Counted from the stretch's first letter, positions 21,862 through 32,659 are shown. The stretch: DNA of 64,000 bases from an uncultured Erysipelotrichaceae bacterium (GCA_910588075.1 CAJUOS010000004.1:25958-89957), one strand, 5' to 3'. A program made the numbers and translations. Notes: generated by a model not told the origin, from the letters alone.

Positions 21862-22428
21862 ATGAAAATAATTTATCGAACACTTATATCTATATATTTA
21901 TTAACCCTCATATATATTTTAACTATAAACTTTAATTTCAATATAATTGTATCAATTTTATTATTGATACCTCTTTGTTTTATCCCTTATTTACTTTATA
22001 AAATAGAATATATATTTTATATTTATTTCACTCAAGTTCTTGGAACAACTTGCCAATTTTATAATCTGCCTTTTTATGATAAGATAATGCACTTTTTCTC
22101 TGGCATGATTTTTGTATGTATAGGATACATTTTCTTAAAAAAATATATTTCTGTTCAAAAAATTCTATTTCTTATGATAAATTGTATTGAAATGTCTTTT
22201 GCTTTTTTATGGGAAATATTTGAATATTGTGGATTAATCTTCTTTAATTATGATGCTTCACATCATTATACCACTGGTGTTCATGACACAATGCAAGATA
22301 TGATTATATCTCTGATTGGTGGTTTTATTATGACTTATCTTATTTATAAATTTCCATCTTACATTGATAATCTTTATAAATTACCACCAGATAACCCTGA
22401 TGAATCTTCTCCACAACAGCATATCTAA
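21862..22428 (+). CDS. DUF2238-like polytopic membrane protein
   Basis: A 188-residue protein with five or so hydrophobic helices. Motifs DKIMHFFSGMIFVCIGY, FAFLWEIFEYCGLIFF and TGVHDTMQDMIISLIGG recall the DUF2238/YjdF membrane family. The function is unknown. Its 3' end overlaps the convergent radical SAM gene by 89 bases, with both frames open, so one mRNA may interfere with the other. Confidence 0.75.
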   Translation: MKIIYRTLISIYLLTLIYILTINFNFNIIVSILLLIPLCFIPYLLYKIEYIFYIYFTQVLGTTCQFYNLPFYDKIMHFFSGMIFVCIGYIFLKKYISVQKILFLMINCIEMSFAFLWEIFEYCGLIFFNYDASHHYTTGVHDTMQDMIISLIGGFIMTYLIYKFPSYIDNLYKLPPDNPDESSPQQHI

Positions 22429-23965
22429 ATAAAGTTTCTTTATCTAAATGGTATCTCTCACTTAATTCTTTAATAATCTCTTTTCTTTGTTGAGATGTAA
22501 GTGTTGATGTATACCATTTTTTAGGTTTTACTTTAAATAATGATAGATAATCTTGAATTAATAATTCATGATATTCTTTTTGATTTAAGTAACAATCTAA
22601 ATATTGAAATAATTCATCTAATTGATAACCAATCTTTTTAAATCCTTGTTTTTGATAAAAACAACCTAATTGATAAAAGAAATCAAATGGTGATTTTTGA
22701 TAATTCATAATTTCATTCATTGTTCTTACAAAACGTCCACTATTCCAATATTTTTCTAACATATCTTCTGCTATATGAATCTTCTTGACATCTTCTTTTG
22801 ATAACCATTTATTTTCTATCATTTCATATGGTGGTTGTTGTTGATATATATATCCATAATCATCAGCATTATTTCTTAAAGATGTTCCTCTTAACATCTT
22901 TAAAAATCCTAATTGTAATTCTTTAGCTCTGAAATGAAAAACATCATCAAATGATTGCTGAAAACGTTCATATGTTTCATATGGTAAACCTGCTATTAAA
23001 TCTAAATGCAAATCACATTTATTATCTTTCATTAATTGTTCTACTACTTCGCTTAACCTTTGAAAATTTTGAATACGTTTAACAGCTTTATTAGTTGGTT
23101 CATATGTAGATTGTATTCCAATTTCAAAACGTAATAATCCTTGTGGTGCATTATCTCTTATAAAATCAATAATAGGTTGTTGTAATACATCAGCATTAAT
23201 TTCAAATTGAAACTGTTGTCCTTGACGATAATTCTTAAAAATATAATCTAAAATCATAATAGCATGTTCTGTTTTTGCATTAAAACTACGATCTAATAAT
23301 TTAATTGTTTTCACATCACTATGGCAAATCATATCTAATTGTCTCTTTAAATAATCTTCACTAAAAAAACGTAATCCTTTTTCTAAAGAAGATAAACAAT
23401 ATTGACATTGAAATGGGCAACCTCGACTTGTTTCAAAATATAAAATACGTTTACTCATATTGGCTTTATCTCGAGGTAAAACATATGGAGAATCAAGTCT
23501 TTCAATATATGACAAATCAACACAAGCAACTTCTTGACTTATATGGTTAAGATAACTCACACTAGGTATAAAAATTTCTTCATGTTTTTCAAGTGCTGTT
23601 AACAATTCATCTAAAACAATTTCGCCTTCACCACTCATAATATAATCAACACTACTATTCTGTAAAAAATATTGAGGCTCATAAGTTACTTCAGGTCCAC
23701 CATAAATAATAATACAGTGAGGTTTTCTTTGTTTTAATAAAGATGAAACTTTTTGAATATATTCAATATTCCAAATATAACAAGAAAATGCAATTATATC
23801 ACTTTGACTTTCTAAAATATCATCAACAATATGTTCAATATTATCTTTAATTGTATATTCTTTAAAATCAACATCATGTTTTTCTTTTGTTGCTACAAAA
23901 AGTAATCTTAATGATAATGATGTATGAATAAATTTTGAATTTAATGTTGTTATTAATGTTTTCAT
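22340..23965 (-). CDS. B12-binding radical SAM protein, DUF4080 family
   Basis: A 541-residue protein. Residues 1-150 form a cobalamin-binding-like domain (DIIAFSCYIWNIEYI, IIIYGGPEVTYEP). The radical SAM core follows with SRGCPFQCQYC, the CxxxCxxC cluster motif, then IKLLDRSFNAK and LHLDLIAGLPYETYE. The C-terminal third is the DUF4080 type. Substrate unknown; methylation or a radical rearrangement would fit the family. The stop lies inside the convergent membrane gene. The start has AGGAGAG nearby. Confidence 0.9.
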   Translation of the reverse strand: MKTLITTLNSKFIHTSLSLRLLFVATKEKHDVDFKEYTIKDNIEHIVDDILESQSDIIAFSCYIWNIEYIQKVSSLLKQRKPHCIIIYGGPEVTYEPQYFLQNSSVDYIMSGEGEIVLDELLTALEKHEEIFIPSVSYLNHISQEVACVDLSYIERLDSPYVLPRDKANMSKRILYFETSRGCPFQCQYCLSSLEKGLRFFSEDYLKRQLDMICHSDVKTIKLLDRSFNAKTEHAIMILDYIFKNYRQGQQFQFEINADVLQQPIIDFIRDNAPQGLLRFEIGIQSTYEPTNKAVKRIQNFQRLSEVVEQLMKDNKCDLHLDLIAGLPYETYERFQQSFDDVFHFRAKELQLGFLKMLRGTSLRNNADDYGYIYQQQPPYEMIENKWLSKEDVKKIHIAEDMLEKYWNSGRFVRTMNEIMNYQKSPFDFFYQLGCFYQKQGFKKIGYQLDELFQYLDCYLNQKEYHELLIQDYLSLFKVKPKKWYTSTLTSQQRKEIIKELSERYHLDKETLFRYAVVEKIHQGYLVVIYKDYQCKMEIYK

Positions 23966-23979
23966 AATCTCTCCTAAAA

Positions 23980-24006
23980 AATAATCTAGGTTTTTCCTAG
24001 ATTATT
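23980..24006 (-). terminator. terminator after VanY-type peptidase gene
   Basis: AATAATCTAGG and CCTAGATTATT form an 11-bp perfect stem with a five-base loop. It begins inside the stop region, and on the minus strand T6 follows. Confidence 0.85.
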
Positions 24007-25264
24007 TCTTTTCCTTTACAGTTGGTATAATGCCTTTATATAAACAATATTCTTCAAGTGTCCATCCATTATTAAATATCTCTTTAGCTGCTTCTTTGCC
24101 AACATATCTAAAATGCCATGGTTCATTTCCAATTCCAGTAATATTCGCTTTTTCTTCCTCAAATCTTAAAATATAACCATATTTATAAGAATTAGCAACA
24201 CACCACTTATAATCAGGCTTATATCCAAATTTACTATTTTGAATACCATTACGCTTATCATCAATAACAGCTTGGCATGTTAAATCAACACTTAATCCTG
24301 TTTGATGTTCACTAGCTCCTGGTAAAGAAACTAATGAAGCTGCTGTTACAGGATCATATTTTTTAAAATAATCATCATATGTTTCTTGTTGTGCTTTGAA
24401 TGAACGATATGCACTATTAATAACTAAGTGATATCCTTCCTTTTTAGCAGCATTATACATTTCAATTAAAGCATCAGAAGCTTCTTTTCTTAATTGAGGA
24501 TCTTTACAACTTGCCTCTATTGGCATCTTTGGTGTGACTAAATCTTTAGGAACATAATTTTCTGGTAAATAGAAACCTTTTTTTACCAAGATAGAAACAT
24601 CATTTGTATTTTGAATAGTATATGATTTATTGACATCATTTGAAGAAACAATAAATGGATATGTAGTTATTAAAACAGCATAATTATAGTTTTTCTTCTC
24701 TGCATAAACCTTCATATAATCATCTAAATCAGCAAAGATAAATCCTTTCACTTTCATAAAAGGCTCAATATTATCAAAAGTATATTCTTTTTCAACAATA
24801 TGTTGAACATCTTGAACAGTTGCTGTTTTTAAAATTTCCCAAATCTGTTTTTCAGTATATTTTAAAGTGGTTAATCTAGGAACATAATTATCATAAATAT
24901 CATCTATAACTTTGACAACAGTTTTTACTTTTGTATCTTTATGTAATGATAAATATTTTTCATATTCATCATAATATTGATAATTCTTACTTTCATCAAT
25001 CCAACTTGTAATATTTTCCATTTTATCATGAGATAAAACTTCATCAACTGCTTTTGAACTTAATGATAAAATATCATTCTGTTGTCCAAATGAATACCCT
25101 TTAAACATTAATTGAAGACGACTTAAATTAAACCAAATCACAACTCCTAAAACAATAATAACTGCTCCTGCAATGAGCGCAATTCTATCCCAACGAATTC
25201 TAGATTTTCTAGAATTTGTATAACTACTATAATATGAATATCTTTTACCTCGATTAAATCTCAT
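24002..25264 (-). CDS. membrane-anchored D-alanyl-D-alanine carboxypeptidase (VanY/DdcY family)
   Basis: A 420-residue protein with a short basic N-terminus and one membrane segment at about residues 28-48 (IALIAGAVIIVLGVVIWF). A long extracellular linker follows, then a C-terminal zinc peptidase domain (about 250-410). Zinc-site motifs are SEHQTGLSVDL (His and Asp) and GNEPWHFRYVG (Glu and His); VINSAYRSFKAQQ is the substrate loop. It would trim the terminal D-Ala of peptidoglycan stem peptides outside the cell. No vancomycin cluster is nearby, so a housekeeping role is likely. Confidence 0.92.
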   Translation of the reverse strand: MRFNRGKRYSYYSSYTNSRKSRIRWDRIALIAGAVIIVLGVVIWFNLSRLQLMFKGYSFGQQNDILSLSSKAVDEVLSHDKMENITSWIDESKNYQYYDEYEKYLSLHKDTKVKTVVKVIDDIYDNYVPRLTTLKYTEKQIWEILKTATVQDVQHIVEKEYTFDNIEPFMKVKGFIFADLDDYMKVYAEKKNYNYAVLITTYPFIVSSNDVNKSYTIQNTNDVSILVKKGFYLPENYVPKDLVTPKMPIEASCKDPQLRKEASDALIEMYNAAKKEGYHLVINSAYRSFKAQQETYDDYFKKYDPVTAASLVSLPGASEHQTGLSVDLTCQAVIDDKRNGIQNSKFGYKPDYKWCVANSYKYGYILRFEEEKANITGIGNEPWHFRYVGKEAAKEIFNNGWTLEEYCLYKGIIPTVKEKK

Positions 25265-25419
25265 TTTATACCAACCTCATTTCAATATACTATATATTAT
25301 ATATAATATCACATTTTATCCAAAAATAACATTTTATTTGCAAATTCAATATAAAGAATATATTGCAATCATCATTATTTTGTGTTATTTTAAATGTTGT
25401 ATACAAAGGAGGTTACTCT

Positions 25420-25695
25420 ATGCATTTTGTTATTTGTGCATTTATTGCGTTTATATGTTTAGTGACTGCAATTTTATTTACTGAAGTTTTTCCTAAATGG
25501 TTAAAAGCATTTCTTGCTTTATTAGGGGCTGCAACTTCTGGATATGCTATTTCTATTTTTATTAGAAAAGTTGCGATTTGGACAAAAGCTTTTGCAAAGC
25601 CTGATTTATTACCTGTTGCAGGAATAGCTGCTGTTGTTATGCTTGTCATTATCATTATTGTTACAGTCGTATTAAACAAGAAAAAAGCAAAATAA
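25420..25695 (+). CDS. small membrane protein, function unknown
   Basis: A 91-residue protein with three hydrophobic stretches (about 1-20, 27-46, 60-84) and a basic tail NKKKAK. I recognise no family. A strong AAAGGAGGT seven bases before ATG 25420 fixes the start. Confidence 0.7.
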   Translation: MHFVICAFIAFICLVTAILFTEVFPKWLKAFLALLGAATSGYAISIFIRKVAIWTKAFAKPDLLPVAGIAAVVMLVIIIIVTVVLNKKKAK

Positions 25696-25826
25696 TATGA
25701 AGAAAGTACATTTTTAATGTACTTTTAAAATACTCTTCTTTAGATAATCTTAACATAATATTTATACTTTTTTGATAGTTGTATTTACCTATTTTCATTA
25801 TAATCATAAATGAAGAAGGTGATACA

Positions 25827-26060
25827 ATGAAACTCCAAAGAAATTATCTTATCAATTTAACTTTCATTTTTACTTTATTATCTCTTATAGGATCATTATT
25901 AGGAATTCTTAATTTTATTTCATTGGTTACATCATATCAATTAATTCAAATGATAAAAATAAAAGAACCTCATCATTTTAGTCTTAAAATCATTCAGTTC
26001 TTACTTTTTGTATCTATTATATCTACTATTTATATAACACTATATTATGCAGTTCTTTAA
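25827..26060 (+). CDS. small membrane protein, function unknown
   Basis: A 77-residue protein with two hydrophobic segments separated by a short basic loop (IKIKEPHHFSLK). GAAGAAGGTGA precedes ATG 25827. Stand-alone gene; it ends four bases from the convergent MATE transporter stop. No recognised domain. Confidence 0.6.
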   Translation: MKLQRNYLINLTFIFTLLSLIGSLLGILNFISLVTSYQLIQMIKIKEPHHFSLKIIQFLLFVSIISTIYITLYYAVL

Positions 26061-26063
26061 ATA

Positions 26064-27422
26064 TTATTCAATATTAAAACGATAAAGCCATTTTCTTTTA
26101 AAGAATCTTCTTGTTAAAAGAAAACATCTTGCTATATTATCACAGACCATCATTATCCATACTGCTTGTAAATCTAAAGAAAATATGTGAATCATAATCC
26201 AAGAACCTAATATTCTTATTCCCCACATTGTAAAAAGAGAATAAAGAAATGGTCCTTTGGTATCTCCCATTCCATTAAATGTTCCTTCTAAGATAACCAA
26301 GACTCCATATATTGGTTCTGAAACAGAAACAATTCGCAAAACATTTGTTCCTAACTCGATCACATGAGAATCAGGAGTAAAAATGCTCATTAATTGCTCT
26401 GCAAAGAAAAATAATAAAATACCTGCTATTAACATTAATAAAAATGTCATTATACAAATTAAATATGTTACTTGTTTGACTTTATTTTCGCTTCTTTCTC
26501 CTACTGCATTTCCTACCAAAGTAGAAGCAGCAGATTGAAAGCCATATCCAGGAATATAAAATGCTTGTTCAGCTTGCAGAGCAATAGTATGAGCAGCAAA
26601 AGGAACAACTCCTAATTTAGCAATTAATGATGCAAAGGTTACATGCCCTAAACAAATAACACTTCTTTCCATAACAACAGGAATTCCAATACGCAAACAC
26701 TCTTTAAAAATAGGTAAGTCAAAGTGAAAACCTGTATGATGAAAATCAAAAGATGGATTTTGATAATAATGTTTAAACATTAATACCCCTCCAAAAGCAA
26801 AAGAAATAGCTGTTGCTATTGCTGCTCCTTTCACCCCTAAACCAGCACCCCAAATAGTTATTCCAAAATATTTTTGAGTAGGATAAATCAAAAAGAAATT
26901 AACGATAATATTGACTATATTCATATAAAAATGAATAAGCATTGGTGTTTTCATATCGCTCACACCTCTTAATGCAGAAGAAAGAATCAAAACTGCCGTT
27001 CTTAACAAGAGTGGTACAGAGATAATCATAAAATACATAGAAGCTTCATGACGAATAGAAACATCTCCACCTAACCAAGTAGGTAAAAAAGGTGAAATAA
27101 TTAAACAAATAACTGTTAATATTATACCCACAATAAAAGTCATAAACAATGCTTGTTGTCCTGCCTTTTTAACCTTCTCTTCATTTTTAGCTCCATCAGC
27201 TTGAGCACATACTGCTAATACACCAATTCCAAAAGCAACAGCAATAGATGAAACTAGCCAACCAACTGATCCTGTTAAACCAACTGCAGCTGATGCACTT
27301 GCCCCTAAAGCTCCAACCATAGCTGTATCAACATATGTAACAACAACATTTAATGCTTCTTGAACAATGGCAGGCCAAGCTAAATGAAAAATAGATTTAA
27401 TTTGTGTTTGATATTTTCTCAT
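26064..27422 (-). CDS. MATE-family multidrug efflux transporter
   Basis: A 452-residue membrane protein with 12 hydrophobic helices and the duplicated MATE layout, including WPAIVQEALNVVVTYVDTAMVG near the N-terminus and GFQSAASTLVGNAVGE at the second half. It probably exports cationic compounds using an ion gradient. The start at ATG 27422 follows GGGAGG by six bases and overlaps the DMT transporter gene by 26 bases, so the two are translationally linked. Confidence 0.93.
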   Translation of the reverse strand: MRKYQTQIKSIFHLAWPAIVQEALNVVVTYVDTAMVGALGASASAAVGLTGSVGWLVSSIAVAFGIGVLAVCAQADGAKNEEKVKKAGQQALFMTFIVGIILTVICLIISPFLPTWLGGDVSIRHEASMYFMIISVPLLLRTAVLILSSALRGVSDMKTPMLIHFYMNIVNIIVNFFLIYPTQKYFGITIWGAGLGVKGAAIATAISFAFGGVLMFKHYYQNPSFDFHHTGFHFDLPIFKECLRIGIPVVMERSVICLGHVTFASLIAKLGVVPFAAHTIALQAEQAFYIPGYGFQSAASTLVGNAVGERSENKVKQVTYLICIMTFLLMLIAGILLFFFAEQLMSIFTPDSHVIELGTNVLRIVSVSEPIYGVLVILEGTFNGMGDTKGPFLYSLFTMWGIRILGSWIMIHIFSLDLQAVWIMMVCDNIARCFLLTRRFFKRKWLYRFNIE

Positions 27423-28296
27423 TATTTCCTCCCTCTTGATTATCATTATTTTGTATTGTATGTATGATAACTGCTAAAATAATAATCATTGTTCCTATCA
27501 TTTCTTGTGATGTTAATCTTTCATTTAAGAAAAGTAAAGCTAAAAAAATACTATAAACAGGTTCCAATACTGAAATAATACTTGCTGTTTGTGCTTTTAT
27601 ATCTTTTAATCCACTTATATATAAAGAATGAGCTAATGCTGTAAAAATAACACCATATATAACAAGATTAATAAAATCAATAAATGTTCCTTCTCCCAAT
27701 ACAGGATGAACAAGTGAAATAACAAGTGTCATAATAAATGTTGCTACAGTTTGTTCATATAAAGAAATAACAACACTATCATAAGACAATACAAGTCGTC
27801 GATTAATAATAGATAAAGTGGCAAAAGCAAAACTACTAATCAATCCATAAAAAATACCCAATGTCATTGAATCGTTCAATTGAAATGATGGAATTAAAAA
27901 TGCAATTCCTATACTCATTATAATAATACTAATTAAATTTCGAAATTGAAACTTTTCTTTAAAAAGATAAGGCTCCATAAACATAACAAAGATAGGATAG
28001 GCAGCAACAGTGATTGTTCCAATATAAACTTTAGAAACTTGAATAGACATGATAAAGAAAAACCAATGAATTGTTAAAAAAATACCTGCTAAACCATTCC
28101 AAAAATAATCTTTTATATGATTTAGCCTTAGTGAATAATGATAAAAATGAATAAAAATATATAATGAAATAGCTGAAAACAAAGCTCTTCCCATTGTCAA
28201 TAAAAGTGCTGACATAGGAATGAGTTTAGCAAAAAGTCCTGCTGCTCCAAATAATAAAACAGCAATATGAATGAAAAACAAACCTTTTTTATCCAT
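27397..28296 (-). CDS. EamA/DMT-superfamily transporter
   Basis: A 299-residue protein with about 10 transmembrane helices in two EamA repeats. Signature parts are LLTMGRALFSAISLYIF, TVAAYPIFVMFMEP in the first repeat, and ASIISVLEPVYSIFLALLFLNE near the end of the second. The substrate is unknown (metabolite or amino acid export is usual). It overlaps the alpha-amylase gene by 8 bases upstream and the MATE gene downstream, forming a three-gene minus-strand operon. Confidence 0.9.
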   Translation of the reverse strand: MDKKGLFFIHIAVLLFGAAGLFAKLIPMSALLLTMGRALFSAISLYIFIHFYHYSLRLNHIKDYFWNGLAGIFLTIHWFFFIMSIQVSKVYIGTITVAAYPIFVMFMEPYLFKEKFQFRNLISIIIMSIGIAFLIPSFQLNDSMTLGIFYGLISSFAFATLSIINRRLVLSYDSVVISLYEQTVATFIMTLVISLVHPVLGEGTFIDFINLVIYGVIFTALAHSLYISGLKDIKAQTASIISVLEPVYSIFLALLFLNERLTSQEMIGTMIIILAVIIHTIQNNDNQEGGNNEKISNTN

Positions 28297-29737
28297 TATA
28301 AACTCCTTTAACTAGATAGATACTGACACTTCCACCATCACAAATAAAACATCCATATCCATTTTCATCAATGAGAACCTCTTGTTGTATATTATTCAAA
28401 ACATCAACATAAAAACATTGAGCGTATTCCTTACCAACATACATATATTTTTGTCCTCCTGTACTATCACTCATGATACAAACCAATGCACTTGAAGTAT
28501 GACCATTTCTTACCCAACCAATAATATCAGGATGATCAAAATAATCATATTGATGACCAATTGCATAGTTTTTTCTTAAAAATAGCAACTGATCTAATAA
28601 ATCTCTTTTTGCAGGAATATGGCTATAAGGAATACCATAATAATCACCATAAAAAACACAAGGATATCCATCTTTTCTTAATAAAATTAATGTATATGCA
28701 AGTGGTTTAAACCATTCTTCTATCCATGATTGTAGCCCTTGAGAAGGTTGTGTATCATGATTATCAACAAAAGTTACAGCATGTGCACTATCACATTGAA
28801 CAAGTGTATTATCAAAAATTGTTCTTAAATCAAATTGTCCATTAGCATGACTAATTTCATAAAAACGATAATGTAAAGGAACATCAAATAAAGATATTTC
28901 ATGATGAACTTGTTTTAAATAATGTAAAAGATGTTGAACATCACCATGCCAATACTCTCCAACAGTAAATAATTCTTTTTTAGAATATTCTCTTAATTTT
29001 TGAATCCAATTTTTATAAAAGTGAGCACTTATATGCTTTATAGCATCTAATCGAAAACCATCCAAATGCGTCATATCTAAATACCATTTTCCCCATCTAT
29101 CTAATTCTTTTAAAACTGGAGGATAAGAAAAATCAATGTCTGCACCCATCAGATAATCAAAATTTCCATTTTCATCATCTACCTCTTGATCCCAATTTTT
29201 ATCTTTAAATAAAAAAGTTGCATGTCTTTTTGTCTTCATATCATAATCTATACCATCAAAACATTTCCAATTCCAAATAAAATCACTATATTTATTTTTT
29301 CTATGAGGAAAAGTAAAAAGGGTAGGAACAACAATAGTTTCTTCTGGACTTATCATTTCATTTTTATTGATTTGGTTCACTTCGTGTGCCTTAACAACTT
29401 CTACTCCATCTGCTCCCATTTTATGATTTAAAACAATATCTCCATAAACATATAATCCATAATGATGAAGTGATTGAATAGCTAATAAATATTCATCTTT
29501 TGTTCCATACTTTGTACGAATTGTTCCTTGTTGATAAAATTCTCCTAAATCATAAATATCATAAACTCCATAACCAACATCATCCATTCCACCAATTCCT
29601 TTAAATGCTGGAGGCATCCAAACAGCAGTTATACCAATATCTTTTAAATGTTTAGCATCATCTTTCAAGGTTGTCCATAAATGTTTTTTATTATCTAAAT
29701 ACCATTCAAAATATTGCATCATAACTCCATTTTCCAT
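28289..29737 (-). CDS. cytoplasmic alpha-amylase, GH13
   Basis: A 482-residue GH13 enzyme of the bacterial cytoplasmic alpha-amylase type: it starts MENGVMMQYFEWY and has no signal peptide. Catalytic regions: DIVLNHKMG (region I), DGFRLDAIKHI with the nucleophile Asp (II), FTVGEYWHGD with the acid Glu (III), and TFVDNHDTQPSQ with the third Asp (IV). It would cut internal alpha-1,4 links in maltodextrins or glycogen. The ribosome-binding site is AAAGGAGG. It heads the operon with two transporters. Confidence 0.95.
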   Translation of the reverse strand: MENGVMMQYFEWYLDNKKHLWTTLKDDAKHLKDIGITAVWMPPAFKGIGGMDDVGYGVYDIYDLGEFYQQGTIRTKYGTKDEYLLAIQSLHHYGLYVYGDIVLNHKMGADGVEVVKAHEVNQINKNEMISPEETIVVPTLFTFPHRKNKYSDFIWNWKCFDGIDYDMKTKRHATFLFKDKNWDQEVDDENGNFDYLMGADIDFSYPPVLKELDRWGKWYLDMTHLDGFRLDAIKHISAHFYKNWIQKLREYSKKELFTVGEYWHGDVQHLLHYLKQVHHEISLFDVPLHYRFYEISHANGQFDLRTIFDNTLVQCDSAHAVTFVDNHDTQPSQGLQSWIEEWFKPLAYTLILLRKDGYPCVFYGDYYGIPYSHIPAKRDLLDQLLFLRKNYAIGHQYDYFDHPDIIGWVRNGHTSSALVCIMSDSTGGQKYMYVGKEYAQCFYVDVLNNIQQEVLIDENGYGCFICDGGSVSIYLVKGVYNG

Positions 29738-29828
29738 TGCTTTTTCCTCCTTTGATTCATTATATAGTAAAGAAAAAGATTTGTATAGTTAATGTTTGAA
29801 GCAATATATTAAAAAAACATATACAATA

Positions 29829-29856
29829 ATAGCCGAATGTTTTCACATTCGACTAT
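29829..29856 (-). terminator. hairpin after csoR
   Basis: ATAGCCGAATGT pairs with ACATTCGACTAT over a four-base loop, immediately downstream of the csoR stop. Confidence 0.6.
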
Positions 29857-29859
29857 AAA

Positions 29860-30123
29860 TTATTTCAACAATTGATCTATAACACCTATCATTTCATCTA
29901 TTTTTTTCTCTACATCATCATTATTAAAAGCATCATAAACACAATGTTTCATATGTGCTCCAATAATTTCCTTATTAGCACGTTTTAAAATAGCTTGAGT
30001 TGCCATTAACTGATTAGAAATATCAACACAATATCTATCTTCTTCTACCATTTTTAAAATACCATTGATTTGCCCTTGAGCAGTCTTCAATAATCTTGTT
30101 ATTTGTGATTTATTCGCTTTCAT
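29860..30123 (-). CDS. csoR: copper-sensing transcriptional repressor CsoR
   Basis: An 87-residue all-helical DUF156-family repressor. The copper ligands Cys32 (DRYCVDIS), His57 and Cys61 (GAHMKHC) are all present, separating it from formaldehyde (FrmR) or nickel (RcnR) relatives. The start codon overlaps the copA stop (TAATG). It likely represses its own operon through the dyad at 32611-32623 and lets go when bound to Cu(I). Confidence 0.95.
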   Translation of the reverse strand: MKANKSQITRLLKTAQGQINGILKMVEEDRYCVDISNQLMATQAILKRANKEIIGAHMKHCVYDAFNNDDVEKKIDEMIGVIDQLLK

Positions 30124-32597
30124 TATTCAAATCCTTTGACTTCATAACCAGCATCTTCTACTGCCTTTTTTAAAGTACTTTCGTTAATTGCTTTTTCTAA
30201 TTCAAGATAAGCACATTTGTTTTTCAAATCAACAGTTGCTTTTACTCCTTCAAGACTATTTAATGCTTTTTCCACATGTGCTTGACAATGTGCACACATC
30301 ATTCCTTCAATATTCATTTTTTTCATTTCATGTTCCTCCTGTTTTTCTTTTTGAATATATTTTGGTTTAAAAAATCTTAATCTTAATGCATTAGTTACAA
30401 CAAATACCGAACTCAAACTCATTGCTGCTGCTCCAAACATTGGATCCAATAACCACCCAAAAACAGTATAGAATAGCCCTGCTGCTATTGGTATTCCAAT
30501 AACATTATAGAAAAATGCCCAAAATAAATTTTGTTTAACATTTTTAATAACTGCATGACTTAACTCAATAGCAACAAAAACATCATTCAAATCATTTTTC
30601 ATTAAAACAATATCAGCACTATCCATCGCAATATCTGTTCCTGATGTCATTGCAATTCCCACATCTGCTCGCATCAATGCAGGAGCATCATTAATTCCAT
30701 CTCCAACCATAATAACACGATGTCCCTTTTCTTGTAAATCTCTTACATGCTTTTCTTTATCCTGAGGTAGAACCTCCGCTATAGTTTGAATACCTAATTG
30801 ATTTCCTATTGCCAAAGCTGTTAAAGCATTATCCCCAGTTAACATATATATTGATAAACCTCTTCTTTTTAATAAATCAATAGCTTGTTGACTAGTAGAT
30901 TTTAAAACATCACTTACAACAATAAGACCAATTATTTTTCCATCATAAGCATAATATAGTGGTGTTTTCCCAACCTCAGCAAACTTTTGTGATTGTTGAT
31001 AAACTTGAGATAAATCAATATTATTTTCTTGCATTAAACGTTTATTTCCAGAAAGAAGAATTTTTTGCTGATAAATTCCTTTCAAGCCTTGTCCTTGAAT
31101 CATTTCAAATGACTCTAAGTGTCCTATTTTTACATTCTTTTCATGAACATAATCAACAATAGCTTTAGCAAGAGGATGTTGTGACGCTGTTTCAATTGTC
31201 CCAGCCAATTGTAATAATTCATGTTCAGATATTGCTTGTGTAACAATATCGGTAACTTGTGGTTTCCCTTGTGTAATTGTTCCTGTCTTATCTAAAACAA
31301 TTGTATCTGCTTGAGATAATAATTCTAGATTTTCTGCTGACTTGATAAGAATTCCTAATTGTGCTCCTTTACCAGTGCCAACCATAATAGCTGTTGGTGT
31401 TGCTAAACCTAAAGCACATGGGCAAGAAATAACCAAAACAGCAATAGCACAAGTTAAAGCAAAGTGAAATGTTTGACCTACAAGTAACCAAGCTATAAAA
31501 GTTACTAATGAAATCAGAATAACTGCAGGAACAAAAATTCCACTTATTTTATCAGCTAATTTAGCAATAGGTGCTTTTGAAGAACTGGCATCTTCTACTA
31601 ATTGAATAATTTGAGATAAAACTGTATCTTGACTTGTATGTGTAACTTTTACTTGTATATAACCTGCTATATTCATAGTTGCTCCAATAACTTTATCTTC
31701 AACAGATTTATCAACAGGTAAGCTCTCTCCAGTTAACATGGATTCATCTACTGATGTCTGCCCTTTTATAATAATTCCATCAACAGGAATATTTTGTCCA
31801 GGTTTCACAATAACAATATCATTAATTTTAACTTCTTCAATAGGGACAACAACTTCAATACCATCTCTTAATAATATAGCTGTTGATGGCATTAAATTCA
31901 TCAATTTTTCAATTGCTTCTGATGTTTTCTTTTTAGAACGTGATTCCAAATATTTTCCTAATGAAATCAATGTTAAAATCATTCCTGCTGATTCAAAATA
32001 TAATTGCATCATATAAGAATGAGCTATACCCATATGTCCATGTCCTAACTCATATCCCATCATAAATATAGCATAAATACTGTAAATAGCAGCAGCACTT
32101 GATCCCATAGCAATCAATGTATCCATATTTGGACTTTTATGAAGCAAAGATTTAAAACCTCTTTGAAAATAACCTCTATTAAAATACATGATTGGCAATG
32201 TTAAAAACAATTGTGTTAAAGCAAATACCATAACATTTTCATGTCCCAATAAAAATGCAGGTAATGGAGCACCCATCATATGTCCCATAGATATATAGAA
32301 AAGTGGTAAAAGAAAAGCAAATGATAAAATTAATGATTTTTTCTTATCTTCCATTTTATCTTCTTTATTTTCTTTTTGAATATTTTCTTTTTCTAATAAT
32401 GCTTTATATCCTGCATTTTCCACTGTTTGCATAATGAAAGTATCATTAATTTTATGTTCATCATATTCAACAATCATATTATTATTTAATAAATTTACAT
32501 TAACTTCTTGTACGCCATCTATTTTTCTAACAGCTTTATCTATTGTTGCACTACAAGCACTACAACTCATACCAATAATATCATATTTTTGTTTCAT
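30123..32597 (-). CDS. copA: copper-exporting P1B-type ATPase CopA
   Basis: An 824-residue Cu(I)-export ATPase. Domains in order: N-terminal heavy-metal domain with GMSCSAC at residues 9-15, membrane helices, TGE loop ([12 protein letters not shown]), and the CPC motif ([13 protein letters not shown]) in the ion channel. DKTGT with the phosphorylated Asp, [12 protein letters not shown], and two last helices follow. An extra heavy-metal domain sits at the C-terminus ([17 protein letters not shown]), like a fused CopZ chaperone. The ATG at 32597 follows GGGAGGTG; a GTG five codons earlier is weaker. Confidence 0.96.
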   Translation of the reverse strand: MKQKYDIIGMSCSACSATIDKAVRKIDGVQEVNVNLLNNNMIVEYDEHKINDTFIMQTVENAGYKALLEKENIQKENKEDKMEDKKKSLILSFAFLLPLFYISMGHMMGAPLPAFLLGHENVMVFALTQLFLTLPIMYFNRGYFQRGFKSLLHKSPNMDTLIAMGSSAAAIYSIYAIFMMGYELGHGHMGIAHSYMMQLYFESAGMILTLISLGKYLESRSKKKTSEAIEKLMNLMPSTAILLRDGIEVVVPIEEVKINDIVIVKPGQNIPVDGIIIKGQTSVDESMLTGESLPVDKSVEDKVIGATMNIAGYIQVKVTHTSQDTVLSQIIQLVEDASSSKAPIAKLADKISGIFVPAVILISLVTFIAWLLVGQTFHFALTCAIAVLVISCPCALGLATPTAIMVGTGKGAQLGILIKSAENLELLSQADTIVLDKTGTITQGKPQVTDIVTQAISEHELLQLAGTIETASQHPLAKAIVDYVHEKNVKIGHLESFEMIQGQGLKGIYQQKILLSGNKRLMQENNIDLSQVYQQSQKFAEVGKTPLYYAYDGKIIGLIVVSDVLKSTSQQAIDLLKRRGLSIYMLTGDNALTALAIGNQLGIQTIAEVLPQDKEKHVRDLQEKGHRVIMVGDGINDAPALMRADVGIAMTSGTDIAMDSADIVLMKNDLNDVFVAIELSHAVIKNVKQNLFWAFFYNVIGIPIAAGLFYTVFGWLLDPMFGAAAMSLSSVFVVTNALRLRFFKPKYIQKEKQEEHEMKKMNIEGMMCAHCQAHVEKALNSLEGVKATVDLKNKCAYLELEKAINESTLKKAVEDAGYEVKGFE

Positions 32598-32610
32598 ATA
32601 AGCACCTCCC

Positions 32611-32659
32611 ACCCCTATGGGGTATATTATTATTATACCTTTATTTTTATTATTGTCAA
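32611..32659 (-). promoter_or_regulatory. copA-csoR promoter with CsoR operator
   Basis: On the minus strand a consensus TTGACA (32654-32659) is spaced 16 bases from TATAAT (32632-32637). Just downstream lies the palindrome ACCCCTATGGGGT (32611-32623), the G/C-block dyad typical of CsoR operators, placed to block transcription start. Confidence 0.85.

Noticed and set aside
24002..25264. Vancomycin resistance VanY
   Set aside because: No vanS, vanR, vanH, vanA or vanX neighbours; a housekeeping carboxypeptidase fits better.
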